Source of the DNA: a virus
Length of the DNA: 45,322 bases
Virus record (IMG/VR): IMGVR_UViG_3300049893_001592
Span: 1-45,322 of that record
Direction: 5' to 3' (one strand)
The notes under the pieces are model-generated. The model was not told where the DNA came from. It did not search any database and saw only the letters and a list, made by a program, of their open reading frames with translations. Below are positions 30,838-39,482 of the stretch, piece by piece (the first letter of the stretch is position 1; every line of letters starts with the position of its first letter). Made by a program: the position numbers and the translations under genes.

Positions 30838-31956
30838 TTAGCGTTTGCTGTTAAGAAATTTGAGTGCTTTGAATAACTTGTCTGGCGAAAGATTAGCCAG
30901 GTTCGACGTTTCTACATCTGGTTCGTAGTTCTTGGTTGACGCCGCTTCGGCTGCCGCACTGGCTGCCTGGCGCTTGCTATCTAAAGCCTTTGTCGTGCTT
31001 GCATCAACAGTCTGCTCGTGGAACACTTTGAGACGTTTGGCATTTTCAGCAAACGCTTTTTCCACCATCTTGTTGGTTACCTTGCCGTACTCCTTGTACA
31101 TCTTTTTAATGTCCAGGATCGACTTCTGATAAACCAGCTCCTTGACGCTGTCGTCTTGGATGCCGTCAGTGTGGCGGAAGTACTCGCGGTCGATGTTGGT
31201 CTTTAACCACTCTTGCTGAGCTTCGGCCTTAGCTGCCTCTGCGGCCTGACGCTTCTTCTCAGCTTCTGCGGCTTGCTTCTTGGTCATCTCTTCGCCAAGC
31301 TTAAGCCGCTCTTCCAGTGCGCGAATACGGTCTTGTTGTTCCAACAGGCGGCGCTCTTCCTCGGTGCCCATTGTCTTGATGTTGTGTTTAGCAACCTCTT
31401 CGCCAATGAACTCGTCGTACTTCTGGCCGGTGAACAGCTCAATCAACTTTGCTTTGTCGTAGCGCAAAGCTTCAACTTTATCCCAAAGTTGCGCTGCTTC
31501 GCGCGCTTGCTTGAGTTCAGCTTCCATTGCTTGCATTTTTTGCTTGTATTGCGCCGCTGCGTCAAAGGCTTTCTCTTTACCGTCAGCGATGGCAAGCTTA
31601 CGCTTCAGCTCTTCGATGGCTTCCGGCTTGGTCAGATCAATCGTCTTTTCCTTGCCGTTTGCTTTGTAGGTAATTGCGGCGGCTGCGGCTTTGGCTGCTT
31701 CATCAGCGCGAGCTGCGGCAGTCTTAGTCGCGTCGCTAGCCGGCTGTCCAGGAGCTTTCGCGTCCTGCTTGCCAGCATCCAGTCCTAACACGTCGCCGAA
31801 CTCTTTGCTCGGGTCGTCCCAAAAGGAGGGCTCGGGTACCTCAAAGTCGTCAGCTGCGGCCGGCTGCGGAATGTCCGCCTGTGGGACAGCGGCTGCCGGT
31901 GCCGAAGAATTTAGCGCAGCAATCTCTGCTGCAATGTCTACACTCAACTCATTCAT
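30838..31956 (-). CDS. Capsid scaffolding protein
   Basis: 372 residues, AAGGAG before the ATG. The first 130 residues are Ala/Pro/Asp-rich and disordered; residues about 130-250 are a long coiled coil (KQKMQAMEAELKQAREAAQL; DRIRALEERLKLGEEMTKKQ); the C-terminus is basic (SPDKLFKALKFLNSKR), where scaffolds bind the capsid protein. Position between portal and capsid genes is the classical scaffold place. No protease domain is fused to it. Confidence 0.78.
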   Translation of the reverse strand: MNELSVDIAAEIAALNSSAPAAAVPQADIPQPAAADDFEVPEPSFWDDPSKEFGDVLGLDAGKQDAKAPGQPASDATKTAAARADEAAKAAAAAITYKANGKEKTIDLTKPEAIEELKRKLAIADGKEKAFDAAAQYKQKMQAMEAELKQAREAAQLWDKVEALRYDKAKLIELFTGQKYDEFIGEEVAKHNIKTMGTEEERRLLEQQDRIRALEERLKLGEEMTKKQAAEAEKKRQAAEAAKAEAQQEWLKTNIDREYFRHTDGIQDDSVKELVYQKSILDIKKMYKEYGKVTNKMVEKAFAENAKRLKVFHEQTVDASTTKALDSKRQAASAAAEAASTKNYEPDVETSNLANLSPDKLFKALKFLNSKR

Positions 31957-31972
31957 CTAACTTTCTCCTTGC

Positions 31973-32027
31973 ATCCTGCACCTTGACAGGGTAGCGTTAT
32001 ATAAGAATCCTGCACCACGACAGGGTA
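31973..32027. repeat. Two 21-base imperfect direct repeats between portal and scaffold genes
   Basis: Copies at 31973-31993 and 32007-32027 read ATCCTGCACC, then TT or AC, then GACAGGGTA, with two mismatches in 21 bases, 34 bases apart start to start. Each contains a CCTG/CAGG inverted pair. No other copy was seen elsewhere in the window by eye. They lie in the only sizeable gap of the head-gene cluster. Candidate binding sites or an alternative promoter (for instance one read by the phage sigma factor). Confidence 0.6.
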
Positions 32028-32031
32028 TCTT

Positions 32032-33972
32032 TTAAACTACGCCGGCTTGCTGGAGAAGCGCGCCGGTATCTACGGGAGCCGGCATACCTGCTACCTCGGT
32101 AGGAGCTGCGGCAGGCTGCTGAGGCATCTCGTTTGCCATGAGCTGCTCCCGTTCGCGTATGTGCTGGCGGATCAGATCTTGCAGCTCAGGTTCCAGATAC
32201 TTAAACTCGGAAGTTTCCAGATATTGTTTAGCGGCAGCCAGGCGGCCCACATGGTTTTCCATTTCTTTTGGCGCTATATACGTGGGCTTACCGGCTCTGA
32301 AGAACGCGATCATTTCTTCAAACACTTCCATTTGGCGATCGGCCGCCATGTCGTTAATATCGTAGAGGCTTTCCAGCTCATTCAGTTTCAGGTGTTTGAG
32401 GATGGTCTGCATACTGATGCCGGCTTTCTCAAACATTGGCATCATGAGCATGATCGCTTCGCGACGCATGTTCGGGTCAATTGGCAAGCTGGTACCGTAT
32501 TCCGCAATGATATCATAGCCGTCTTTAATGTCGGCGCCTTTGAGCTTGATCGACTCGAAGGCTTTGTCTTTGCCTATGACCTTTACGATGCGCGGCGTGG
32601 TCCAGTACATCTTGACCAGCTCAAGATAGTCCTTGTAGATCTCGCGAATGACGCCCTCGTACTTTTTAAGCAGTCGGCGGTGAATGGCGGTACCGGCCTG
32701 GATGGCCGTCTGCTGCGACACGGCAGACTGCTCGCGCTGCTGGATGCCAAGCATGGAATCGTTAATGCCGTACATATCCTGCAGCTCTTGGCGGTAGCTG
32801 TCGCGGAACTGCCACATATCTGGCATAAGGGCCGGCGGATTCACGAAGCGGATCGAGTTGGCATCCTGCGCGCCGGAGACCTTAATCCAGTCCCAGCTGC
32901 TGTTAGACACATCGTCATCAGCCACGTCGGCCGTGTCGGGTATAACCATGCGCACGACGTTGTGAGCCTGTATGCTGTCTAGCGTGTTGCTGTCGATGCG
33001 GTTTAGCATGTCCTGCACGCGGCTTGCGTATTCAGCCACGGACTTGGCGTACACGCTGCCGGGCACGTCAACAAAGGTCAAGAACTTGTACGGCAGGCCG
33101 GCGTTAGGGTGCTTATTCTTGCAGGGCTTGCCCAAGAAAGTGAAGTCTTTCAAAAAGCATGCATAGCGGCCAACCATGCCATTAACGGGCAGGCCGCGTT
33201 CGGTGTAGTGAAAGATCTCGACGCACGGTTCTTTTTTGGCCGCGTCTTTCTGGCCCATGATAGGATCGTAGGATGCCTCGGGGTCGTACTCGAACTGGTT
33301 CTCTTCAATTTTGTCTTTGTGCTCCGGCCAACGGTAAACCGCCTCTTCAATCGTCATAAGCTCACGCTCAAAGACGTGGCGGATGCTACGAATATCCATG
33401 GCCTTCGGGTCTACCCAAAGGTTAAATATATTGATGTGGCGCACCTCATTGTCGCCCGTCATCTCCAGCTCGCCGCTCTCTTCGTCAAAGTCTTTGATTT
33501 CGCCGGCGTCTTTGTCGTGGTACACCTTGATGCAGCCAATGCCGCACACAAGTGCGTACAGGTTCATCAAGTCCACTTCTTCTGGAATGTCTTTGGTGTC
33601 GCGGGCATGGCGCGCAACGCGATCGGCGGCGTCAGCCTTTTGAGAGTCGGCCGGGTCGGTAGTAGCCGGGCGCACGATCACGCTGGGCGGGTTGGCTGAC
33701 AGTTGGCTGTGGATAAAGCGCGTGTATTTAAAGATGTAGTTGATGCCTATTGCGGAGTCGCCGCTTTCGACGTCGCCGCTAGCCAGCTGCGCCAAGTTCT
33801 CAAATGTTATGTTGGCGGTGCCGGCATTGCGGAAACCCATGTTTCCAGCGTACTGGCGAAGGTTGGCGGCCCAGGTAGCTTCGAAGGCGGCGCGGTAACC
33901 TTTGGCTTCAGCAAAGAGCATTTCCATGCGCTTGCGCCACTCATCCATGGTCCAGCTGACAACTTTAGCCAC
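32032..33972 (-). CDS. Portal protein
   Basis: 646 residues from a GTG start with AAGGAG upstream. Long helical N-terminus, then a region typical of podophage portals (AIGINYIFKYTRFIHSQLSA, NIFNLWVDPKA) and a Gln-rich stretch (QREQSAVSQQTAIQAGTA) where portals have the tunnel-loop region, ending in a Pro/Gln-rich tail. Portals form the dodecameric ring at one capsid vertex through which the terminase pumps DNA. Its place next to the terminase and scaffold genes fits. The sequence itself is diverged, so the exact family is open. Confidence 0.8.
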   Translation of the reverse strand: MAKVVSWTMDEWRKRMEMLFAEAKGYRAAFEATWAANLRQYAGNMGFRNAGTANITFENLAQLASGDVESGDSAIGINYIFKYTRFIHSQLSANPPSVIVRPATTDPADSQKADAADRVARHARDTKDIPEEVDLMNLYALVCGIGCIKVYHDKDAGEIKDFDEESGELEMTGDNEVRHINIFNLWVDPKAMDIRSIRHVFERELMTIEEAVYRWPEHKDKIEENQFEYDPEASYDPIMGQKDAAKKEPCVEIFHYTERGLPVNGMVGRYACFLKDFTFLGKPCKNKHPNAGLPYKFLTFVDVPGSVYAKSVAEYASRVQDMLNRIDSNTLDSIQAHNVVRMVIPDTADVADDDVSNSSWDWIKVSGAQDANSIRFVNPPALMPDMWQFRDSYRQELQDMYGINDSMLGIQQREQSAVSQQTAIQAGTAIHRRLLKKYEGVIREIYKDYLELVKMYWTTPRIVKVIGKDKAFESIKLKGADIKDGYDIIAEYGTSLPIDPNMRREAIMLMMPMFEKAGISMQTILKHLKLNELESLYDINDMAADRQMEVFEEMIAFFRAGKPTYIAPKEMENHVGRLAAAKQYLETSEFKYLEPELQDLIRQHIREREQLMANEMPQQPAAAPTEVAGMPAPVDTGALLQQAGVV

Positions 33973-33981
33973 GGTAGCTCC

Positions 33982-34134
33982 TTAGCGTCTAAGTTTGAGT
34001 TTGATAAGAAGTCGGCGCAGGTCCTCTTCTTTGGCAGCCAGCTCGCGGGCTTTCTGGTTAAGCGCAACCAGCTGTAGGCCGTTAAGGGCAAACACGAAGA
34101 GGCCGAGGTAGAATGCGGCGATCACTGCGTCCAT
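33982..34134 (-). CDS. Small membrane-anchored coiled-coil protein
   Basis: 50 residues: one hydrophobic helix (IAAFYLGLFVFALNGLQLVAL) followed by a charged heptad helix (RELAAKEEDLRRLLIKLKLRR). TGATG overlap with the terminase stop and GAGCTACC before the next gene. An N-terminal signal-anchor followed by a coiled coil is the layout of an inner-membrane spanin-like or holin-associated protein; between terminase and portal it may also be a head-assembly factor. Too short to decide. Confidence 0.55.
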   Translation of the reverse strand: MDAVIAAFYLGLFVFALNGLQLVALNQKARELAAKEEDLRRLLIKLKLRR

Positions 34135-35600
34135 CAGTACCAACCTCGGTTAATCTTTGGCCTTGGAATGCGACCAAAGGTAAGCTTGCGCTTTGTTTTA
34201 TCTTTTGTCGCGGCCGCTGTCTTGCGAGCTTGGTGCTGCATAACCAGCTGCTGTTCCCAGGACATATCGGCAGGGCGCGTCTCGGGCTTTGGTATCTGGT
34301 CGCAGAAATACTGAAGGCAATCAAGGATATGGTAATCGGACGAGCGGACGATCTTGTCCTCACGCGTCTCGGACCACTGGCAGGTGGCAAACTGCTCAAT
34401 GACTGCCTCGCCGGCCCAGTCAGTAATCTTGAGGCGGCCATCATCCAGGCGGTCTTGCAGCTGTTTAATTAACTCTAACTTGCGGTTATTGTTCTTGTTA
34501 AACACGCCGTGGTACACAATCTTTGCCTTGTTGGCTTCTTTGATGAACCACTGCTCGTGCGGATCGCTGATGCGGCGAATGAGGTTGACACCCTCGCTGC
34601 GCTTTTGGAAAGCTTGCAGCAGTTCGGACGCAGAATCGCCTTGCACGTTCTCGGCGCGGATTAGGTACCAGCTGTGGTTCTTGGGACTCTCGGCAAGGAG
34701 GGCGTAACCGGCATAGCCCGCTGCCGCTGGGTCCACGACTTCGACATGTCGCCACGACGGATGGTACCTCTCCGGGTTTTCCATGTGCTGCATCTCGTCA
34801 AAGCGGTACACGCCACGGTCGCCTATGAACCACTCGCCATACAGACGAGCGTTTCGCTCCCCCTCAGGAAGGGCGGAGTAGCGCGCCATCAGCTCTTCTT
34901 CGCGGCCGGCGTAGATCGGGTTGTCAAACATGGCAAACTTGTATTTTTTGCCGTAACGTGGGTCAACCGTCTCGATCTTCTTTTTGATCTCGGGGTTGCG
35001 GATCAGCGGCGTAAAAGTGCAGATAAACCGCCCCTTGGTAGCGATGGTACGCGTCTCAAGTTCGGAGAACAGCGACAGCGATGACGGCATTTCGTCCAGC
35101 CACACCCATTGCGCTACGAAGGCCTGCGAGTTTTTACGGGCGTCGTTTGCGTTATGGTGTGAGATAAACAGAATTTTATTTCCATTCTTACGGTGGCTGA
35201 CCGACTGGAGCACGCCACCTGAGCTGTGGACATGGTACTCGGCCGGGTCAAGATGGGGCTGTATCTTATTGCCCCAAATTTCAGTCTCAAGCTGCTTTGT
35301 CGTTTGACCAAGAATCAGCATGATTAGAGGTCGGTCCCCCCAGACGGCCTTGGTGTCTAGGTATGGATGAGTGTTGGTAAAGATCCAGGCTGCCTCCCGC
35401 CCTGCCAGCATCGTCTTACCTGACTGGTTACCGGCAACCACGTAGCGGGAGTAGAAGGCCTCTATATCACGCAGTACTTCCAGCTGCTTAGCTGTTGGCG
35501 CCGACCCTATGACGTGCGGGTCAAAGCTCTCCTTGCGGGCTAGAGCTTCGCGTCGCTGTAGCGCGGCAGCTAGTAGCTTCTTTTCGACATCGGCGTTCAT
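34134..35600 (-). CDS. terL: Terminase large subunit
   Basis: 488 residues. ATPase domain: Walker A VAGNQSGKT at 55-63, Walker B WVWLDE at 165-170, and the coupling motif TFTP at 195-198. C-terminal RNase H-like nuclease: acidic residues in HVEVVDPAA, IRRISDPHE and SSDYHILD. It cuts concatemeric DNA and pumps it into the procapsid through the portal. Start overlaps the preceding stop as ATGA. The length fits a full enzyme. Confidence 0.92.
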   Translation of the reverse strand: MNADVEKKLLAAALQRREALARKESFDPHVIGSAPTAKQLEVLRDIEAFYSRYVVAGNQSGKTMLAGREAAWIFTNTHPYLDTKAVWGDRPLIMLILGQTTKQLETEIWGNKIQPHLDPAEYHVHSSGGVLQSVSHRKNGNKILFISHHNANDARKNSQAFVAQWVWLDEMPSSLSLFSELETRTIATKGRFICTFTPLIRNPEIKKKIETVDPRYGKKYKFAMFDNPIYAGREEELMARYSALPEGERNARLYGEWFIGDRGVYRFDEMQHMENPERYHPSWRHVEVVDPAAAGYAGYALLAESPKNHSWYLIRAENVQGDSASELLQAFQKRSEGVNLIRRISDPHEQWFIKEANKAKIVYHGVFNKNNNRKLELIKQLQDRLDDGRLKITDWAGEAVIEQFATCQWSETREDKIVRSSDYHILDCLQYFCDQIPKPETRPADMSWEQQLVMQHQARKTAAATKDKTKRKLTFGRIPRPKINRGWY

Positions 35601-35971
35601 TTAGCGTCCAGCAACTTGTTGATAGCATCGCGCAATTCTGTAAGCGCTGCAGACATATCGGCAGTTTTACTGGGTTTATTTGGTCCGTCTGTGATCGGGT
35701 GCTTTACGCCAGGAGCTTTACCTAGCTGAAACATGTTACCAATGTAATCAAGGTTATCCAAGTAGTTGTCATCAGCCGGAGTTTCCGTATCCGGCTCATC
35801 CAAGATATCGGCCTTGGCGCGCCACGACGGACCAAGCAGGCTGTCCATAATTGACCTAGCCTCTTTCTCTTGTGCTTCAAATGGCTGTGTTTTATCTACG
35901 TCAGCCCGTATCATCTCCAACAGGCGCTGATGATAGTCAACCAGGCGGACGTCCGATCCGTTCTTAGGCAT
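35597..35971 (-). CDS. Hypothetical protein upstream of terminase, possible terminase small subunit
   Basis: 124 residues, ATGA-coupled to the terminase gene, with AGGAGC before its own ATG. Two helical regions (VRLVDYHQRLLEMIRADVDK and ALTELRDAINKLLDAK) flank a disordered Pro/Asp-rich middle. The place directly before terL is the usual place of the small terminase, but no helix-turn-helix is obvious, and the gene at 42864-43319 is an alternative candidate. It could also be a decoration or procapsid factor. Confidence 0.55.
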   Translation of the reverse strand: MPKNGSDVRLVDYHQRLLEMIRADVDKTQPFEAQEKEARSIMDSLLGPSWRAKADILDEPDTETPADDNYLDNLDYIGNMFQLGKAPGVKHPITDGPNKPSKTADMSAALTELRDAINKLLDAK

Positions 35972-36407
35972 AAGCGCTCCTAAGCTTTTGATATAGTTGG
36001 TAAGGGGTAATCATCGCGTCGGCCTGGCCAAACAATAGCTTGGTCACAAGTTCGGTGCAGATGTACATGCCTGACAGTTTCCACAAATTAGCACGCGGCA
36101 TAGACACTCCCAGCAAGCGGACGACATATCTGATGCCGAGGTACAGCAGTGCAGGGTAGTCATAGAACGACGAGTCGGTACATGTTATGAGCTTCATAGC
36201 TTCTGCGTCGTCCACCGGAACGGTCACTTCGTGTACGATTGTATTGCGCTCGGCAAAATACTGCAGCGTCCGTATCTCTGGGCCGAAGGTGGTGCTGTGG
36301 ATGATAAACTCGCCAACCTGTACGGCGCAGTGCGACACGGGCTCATGGGTAACCGCCATGATCAGGCGGCTAAGCGGCTTAGTGTTTTTTGAAAACAGAA
36401 TCTTCAT
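35964..36407 (-). CDS. Permuted NlpC/P60-like papain-fold protein
   Basis: 147 residues. VSHCAVQVGEFIIHSTTFG places a His (residue 26) ahead of MYICTELV (Cys117), the His-then-Cys order of circularly permuted NlpC/P60 (YiiX/YaeF-type) proteins, in which they form the catalytic pair. Such enzymes cleave peptide or acyl bonds, and in phages they may act on peptidoglycan peptides or lipids. It is the best-supported hydrolase in the lysis-poor leftward arm, yet the neighbours are head genes, so a virion-associated role is also open. The start is fixed by AAGGA upstream. Confidence 0.65.
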   Translation of the reverse strand: MKILFSKNTKPLSRLIMAVTHEPVSHCAVQVGEFIIHSTTFGPEIRTLQYFAERNTIVHEVTVPVDDAEAMKLITCTDSSFYDYPALLYLGIRYVVRLLGVSMPRANLWKLSGMYICTELVTKLLFGQADAMITPYQLYQKLRSAYA

Positions 36408-36409
36408 CG

Positions 36410-36820
36410 TCAGTCCTTCGGTATATGGCCGATCAGATTCAGGTATACGTGCCGAGCGTCCGCATCGGTAGCCTCATAGGCAATGCGGAGCGTCATGAAA
36501 GTTTGTAGAGCTGCCACGTATGGAATGTCGTAGTGAATTTGGAACACTTGCTCATGGTTGACGAACAGTCGCTTAGCGAATGTGTTGAGAATAGTGCCGG
36601 CCGGAGCGACGGTGCCGGCGACATCCACCACTTGCAACGACACTCTGTCACCTAATTTGCCGCCACTAACCAGTAGCGACCCGGCGTTAATTAGTCGCTT
36701 CTCGGGGAACTGCGTGTCGATGTTTGTTGTGCCGGTTGAGGTTACTGAGCCGCCGATGCCCTCAATGATCACGGTAACCTGGTCCGCACTAAAGTCCTGC
36801 ACATTAGTGGAGTACGGCAT
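36410..36820 (-). CDS. Probable virion structural protein
   Basis: 136 residues, with GAGGTAAGA before the ATG. Beta-rich, Ser/Gly/Thr composition (IIEGIGGSVTSTGTTNIDTQ, NAGSLLVSGG), few charges in the first half. Belongs to the block of beta-rich proteins upstream of the terminase, likely tail or neck components. No family recognised. Confidence 0.58.
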   Translation of the reverse strand: MPYSTNVQDFSADQVTVIIEGIGGSVTSTGTTNIDTQFPEKRLINAGSLLVSGGKLGDRVSLQVVDVAGTVAPAGTILNTFAKRLFVNHEQVFQIHYDIPYVAALQTFMTLRIAYEATDADARHVYLNLIGHIPKD

Positions 36821-36823
36821 TTC

Positions 36824-37978
36824 TTACCTCGTGAAATAGTCGAAGCTACCATAATAGATGGTAGACGTGGCGGTCTCAGGCAAAACCCAGAGTTCTACCT
36901 TGGCCGGACCAACCACAATGATTGGCGACTGGTAAATGCGCGTGATGGTAGACGATTGACCGTACAGGCGCACAAAGTCGGACACCTGCCGCAAAGGAGC
37001 GTTTGCTACGTTGATAGGCTGCGACCGTATGCGGTATCTAGCACCTGAGCCTACCGTTGTTCCGTTGTGTCCGGTGCTTAGCCCTGTCACATACAGTGTC
37101 TGGCCTGTCGCAACATAGTGTACCGCGTCAAAGCTCTGCAAGTCTCCTGTGCTGATCTGCTTGATTGCCACTCCGCCGCCGCCTGTTACGGACCGGACGG
37201 TAATGTTACCGGCAGCGACTCCGCCAGACCCGGCGGTGACGGCTTCCATCTTATCAATAAAGCAAATGTTGGTGGCTACTGTATTGACCGCAGTAGTGCC
37301 GTTTAGCGTGATAGTCTCTTCAAACGGACCTGTTCCTGTGGCGGTGAAGTAGGTGATCTTTACAGTCCGAACTCCTGTGCCAGCGGAAGAATCGTTGGCG
37401 CTGCTCGACACTACACTCCGTTGAGCATTGGCTGTCTGCTCCGTGTATGTAGCCTTGCGCAACAGCACTTCAGCAATGGCCGCCAGCTGTATTTGTCCGA
37501 ACGCAAAGCCGGAGTCTTCTGGGGACGGAGACGGTGTGCTGAGGACGTTGACGTCAATTGCGGACTGATCAGTGGCCAGCACGACCGGTAATGATTCTGC
37601 TGATGCTTGCTGCCCTGTTGCTCTCACTATCTCCTGCGGCGTCGTGCTATAGATAGTCTGCAGGCGGACGGTAGTAGCTGTGCTACCTGCTGTGTTTGTC
37701 ACAGAGACGCGCAAAAACTGACTGACCGCCGACACGCAGAAGCTGCGGCCTGACGAAGCCGGAATAGAGAACGTGTCGGATACATCCCAATTCGTGCCGT
37801 CCCTGCTTTGTTGAACAACCAAGGTTGTGTTCTGATTGGCAAACAGCGTGACGATGGCCGAAGACATCTGGCTGACGTCGTCTGCGGCTCCAATGAACGA
37901 GGCCCCGGCATTTATGGCCGCCGTCGAGCTGTTATTGGTGGACACTACATCATAGATGTCTTCGTACGACAGTCCCAT
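36824..37978 (-). CDS. Probable virion structural protein
   Basis: 384 residues. Contains the phrase SLPVVLATDQSAIDVNVLS, a motif seen in structural proteins of environmental phages, and long Thr/Ser/Gly beta-stretches. Its C-terminal half ends with a hydrophobic beta-strand set (SPIIVVGPAKVELWVLP). Likely a tail, neck or whisker protein. AGGGGTGATG precedes the start. Confidence 0.62.
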   Translation of the reverse strand: MGLSYEDIYDVVSTNNSSTAAINAGASFIGAADDVSQMSSAIVTLFANQNTTLVVQQSRDGTNWDVSDTFSIPASSGRSFCVSAVSQFLRVSVTNTAGSTATTVRLQTIYSTTPQEIVRATGQQASAESLPVVLATDQSAIDVNVLSTPSPSPEDSGFAFGQIQLAAIAEVLLRKATYTEQTANAQRSVVSSSANDSSAGTGVRTVKITYFTATGTGPFEETITLNGTTAVNTVATNICFIDKMEAVTAGSGGVAAGNITVRSVTGGGGVAIKQISTGDLQSFDAVHYVATGQTLYVTGLSTGHNGTTVGSGARYRIRSQPINVANAPLRQVSDFVRLYGQSSTITRIYQSPIIVVGPAKVELWVLPETATSTIYYGSFDYFTR

Positions 37979-37981
37979 TCA

Positions 37982-38218
37982 TCACCCCTGCGGCGTGGAA
38001 GCCTTGGTTGCTTTCGCTTTCTTAGGTGCCTCAGTAACTTTACCCAGCTCCAGTATGTTGGCCTCGATCTTGCGGCTCAACTCGTTGTACTTAATCAGCA
38101 TCTTATTGAAGTCAATCATGTCTTTTACAGACGCGTCCTTCACGTGCATGCGGTTCAAGATGAACTTGGCGAATTCTTGTGTAAAATCGAAATCTGCTTG
38201 CGTAAAATTGGCGTTCAT
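37982..38218 (-). CDS. Hypothetical small helical protein
   Basis: 78 residues, with AGGAGC directly downstream of the U run of the 38230-38249 terminator as its ribosome binding site. Helical (FTQADFDFTQEFAKFILNRM) with a Lys/Ala-rich flexible end (EAPKKAKATKASTPQG). Perhaps a chaperone or minor structural partner of its neighbours. No family recognised. Confidence 0.6.
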   Translation of the reverse strand: MNANFTQADFDFTQEFAKFILNRMHVKDASVKDMIDFNKMLIKYNELSRKIEANILELGKVTEAPKKAKATKASTPQG

Positions 38219-38229
38219 ACTTTGCTCCT

Positions 38230-38249
38230 AAAAGGGGGCCGAAGCCCCC
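38230..38249 (-). terminator. Intrinsic terminator with UUCG tetraloop
   Basis: On the leftward transcript GGGGGC, loop UUCG, GCCCCC, then UUUU. All six base pairs are perfect and the C-UUCG-G tetraloop is extra stable. It sits just after the 38257-39126 gene and just before the ribosome binding site of the next gene, so transcription of the downstream genes is probably reduced rather than stopped. Confidence 0.78.
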
Positions 38250-38256
38250 AGGGTGA

Positions 38257-39126
38257 TTAGCTGAGTTCCAGGTTGCGCACGTCTTGTGTGCCGCTGTCTG
38301 TAATCGCGTAGAGCGACACAGCTGCGCCGATACGAGCATCCAGGGCTGCGCCAGGGCTGAGGCGGAAGCCTTGGGCCACAGTGACACCAGAGCCGCCGAG
38401 GTAAATCGAGCGGTTGCCAAGGTTTTGCACAAACAGGTACTTGCGGTTGGCCAACGGAGAAGCAACCAAGTTGGTGGCCGTCGTGGTCACGCTGGTAGCG
38501 GCAGCTGCAAGAGCCGTATTAGCCAGCGCGGGGTCGCCTGTGCTGACGGTGTTGATCGAGCCATCGGCGTTGATGGCGAGGAAATCGGTACCGTCGCCAA
38601 TCTTCACGCTGTCTTGCGTGTGGCTAAGGTCGCGTATATCCAAGTTTGTTGCAGTGACAGTCACGGCGTTTGTGATGCTATCAATAGTCCAGGTGCCGCC
38701 TTGGTGAGCGGTCACGCTGTCGGTAGCAAACGCGAGGTCGCGAATGTCGAGGTTGGTGGCCGTAACGGTCACCGGGTTGGTGATGCTGTCGATGGTCCAC
38801 GTTCCGGACTGCGTGGCTGCCACTGTACCGTCAACGGTGATAGAACCGCCGTTGTCGGTGATGTTAATGGATCCGTCTGCGTTAACAGCCAGGAAGTCTG
38901 TGCCGTCACCGACTTTAACACTATCGCTGGTGTGCGACAGATCCCGGATGTCCAGGTTAGTCGCTTGCACTGTGATCGTGTTCAAGACATTGACGTCCAG
39001 GCCTTCGTCTGGGCCAACCGTAGTTGACGTGATGAGTGTGCCGCCTGCACCGTACAAGTAGCCGGCAATCTTATCGCCTTCGCTTGCATTGGCCGGATCG
39101 AACACGAGTCTTTCCTTACCTACCAT
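38257..39126 (-). CDS. Repeat-rich beta structural protein
   Basis: 289 residues, start with AGGAGG upstream. Contains internal repeats: ATNLDIRDL at residues 55-63, 123-131 and 159-167, GTWTIDSITN at 108-117 and 144-153, and SDSVKVGDGTDFLAVNADGSIN against QDSVKIGDGTDFLAINADGSIN (about 66-88 and 170-192). Repeated beta-strand units are typical of fibre, whisker or head-fibre proteins. Encoded upstream of the terminator with the UUCG loop. Confidence 0.68.
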   Translation of the reverse strand: MVGKERLVFDPANASEGDKIAGYLYGAGGTLITSTTVGPDEGLDVNVLNTITVQATNLDIRDLSHTSDSVKVGDGTDFLAVNADGSINITDNGGSITVDGTVAATQSGTWTIDSITNPVTVTATNLDIRDLAFATDSVTAHQGGTWTIDSITNAVTVTATNLDIRDLSHTQDSVKIGDGTDFLAINADGSINTVSTGDPALANTALAAAATSVTTTATNLVASPLANRKYLFVQNLGNRSIYLGGSGVTVAQGFRLSPGAALDARIGAAVSLYAITDSGTQDVRNLELS

Positions 39127-39143
39127 GTAAACCTCCTAAAGTA

Positions 39144-39473
39144 TTATACCCAGGACACGACCTCTAAGATGTCGTTGTCTTTGGTGCTTTGAACATAAAT
39201 GGCTAGCGGCGCGACCAGCAATAACCCTGTCTCCGAGTACGCACACCCCTGCGGCAGAGTTCGAAAGACGGTGGCGCTCTGTCCACTGGTATACGAGAAC
39301 TGCAGCTTGCCATATAAGCGTGATCTGATTTCAAATTGCGTGGTGCCTGTTGGCAATGTGGCGGTATATTCGGTTCCGGCGGTGGTCATGCTAACATTCT
39401 GGACCGTTGGGTTTGTCGATCCGGATGGTGTGACTTGTATGTTATTACCGGACGACGAAGAAAAGGTACTCAT
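39144..39473 (-). CDS. Probable virion structural protein
   Basis: 109 residues, Ser/Thr/Gly-rich N-terminus (SSSSGNNIQVTPSGSTNPTV) then beta strands (EYTATLPTGTTQFEIRSRLY). Member of the run of small beta-rich proteins that lie beyond the terminase genes. GGGCGG-type ribosome binding site. No family recognised. Confidence 0.58.
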   Translation of the reverse strand: MSTFSSSSGNNIQVTPSGSTNPTVQNVSMTTAGTEYTATLPTGTTQFEIRSRLYGKLQFSYTSGQSATVFRTLPQGCAYSETGLLLVAPLAIYVQSTKDNDILEVVSWV

Positions 39474-39482
39474 ACTACCGCC

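Noticed and set aside
32047-32982. 311-residue rightward frame opposite the portal gene
   Set aside because: Antisense shadow with His/Leu/Val-rich, improbable composition and no start signal.
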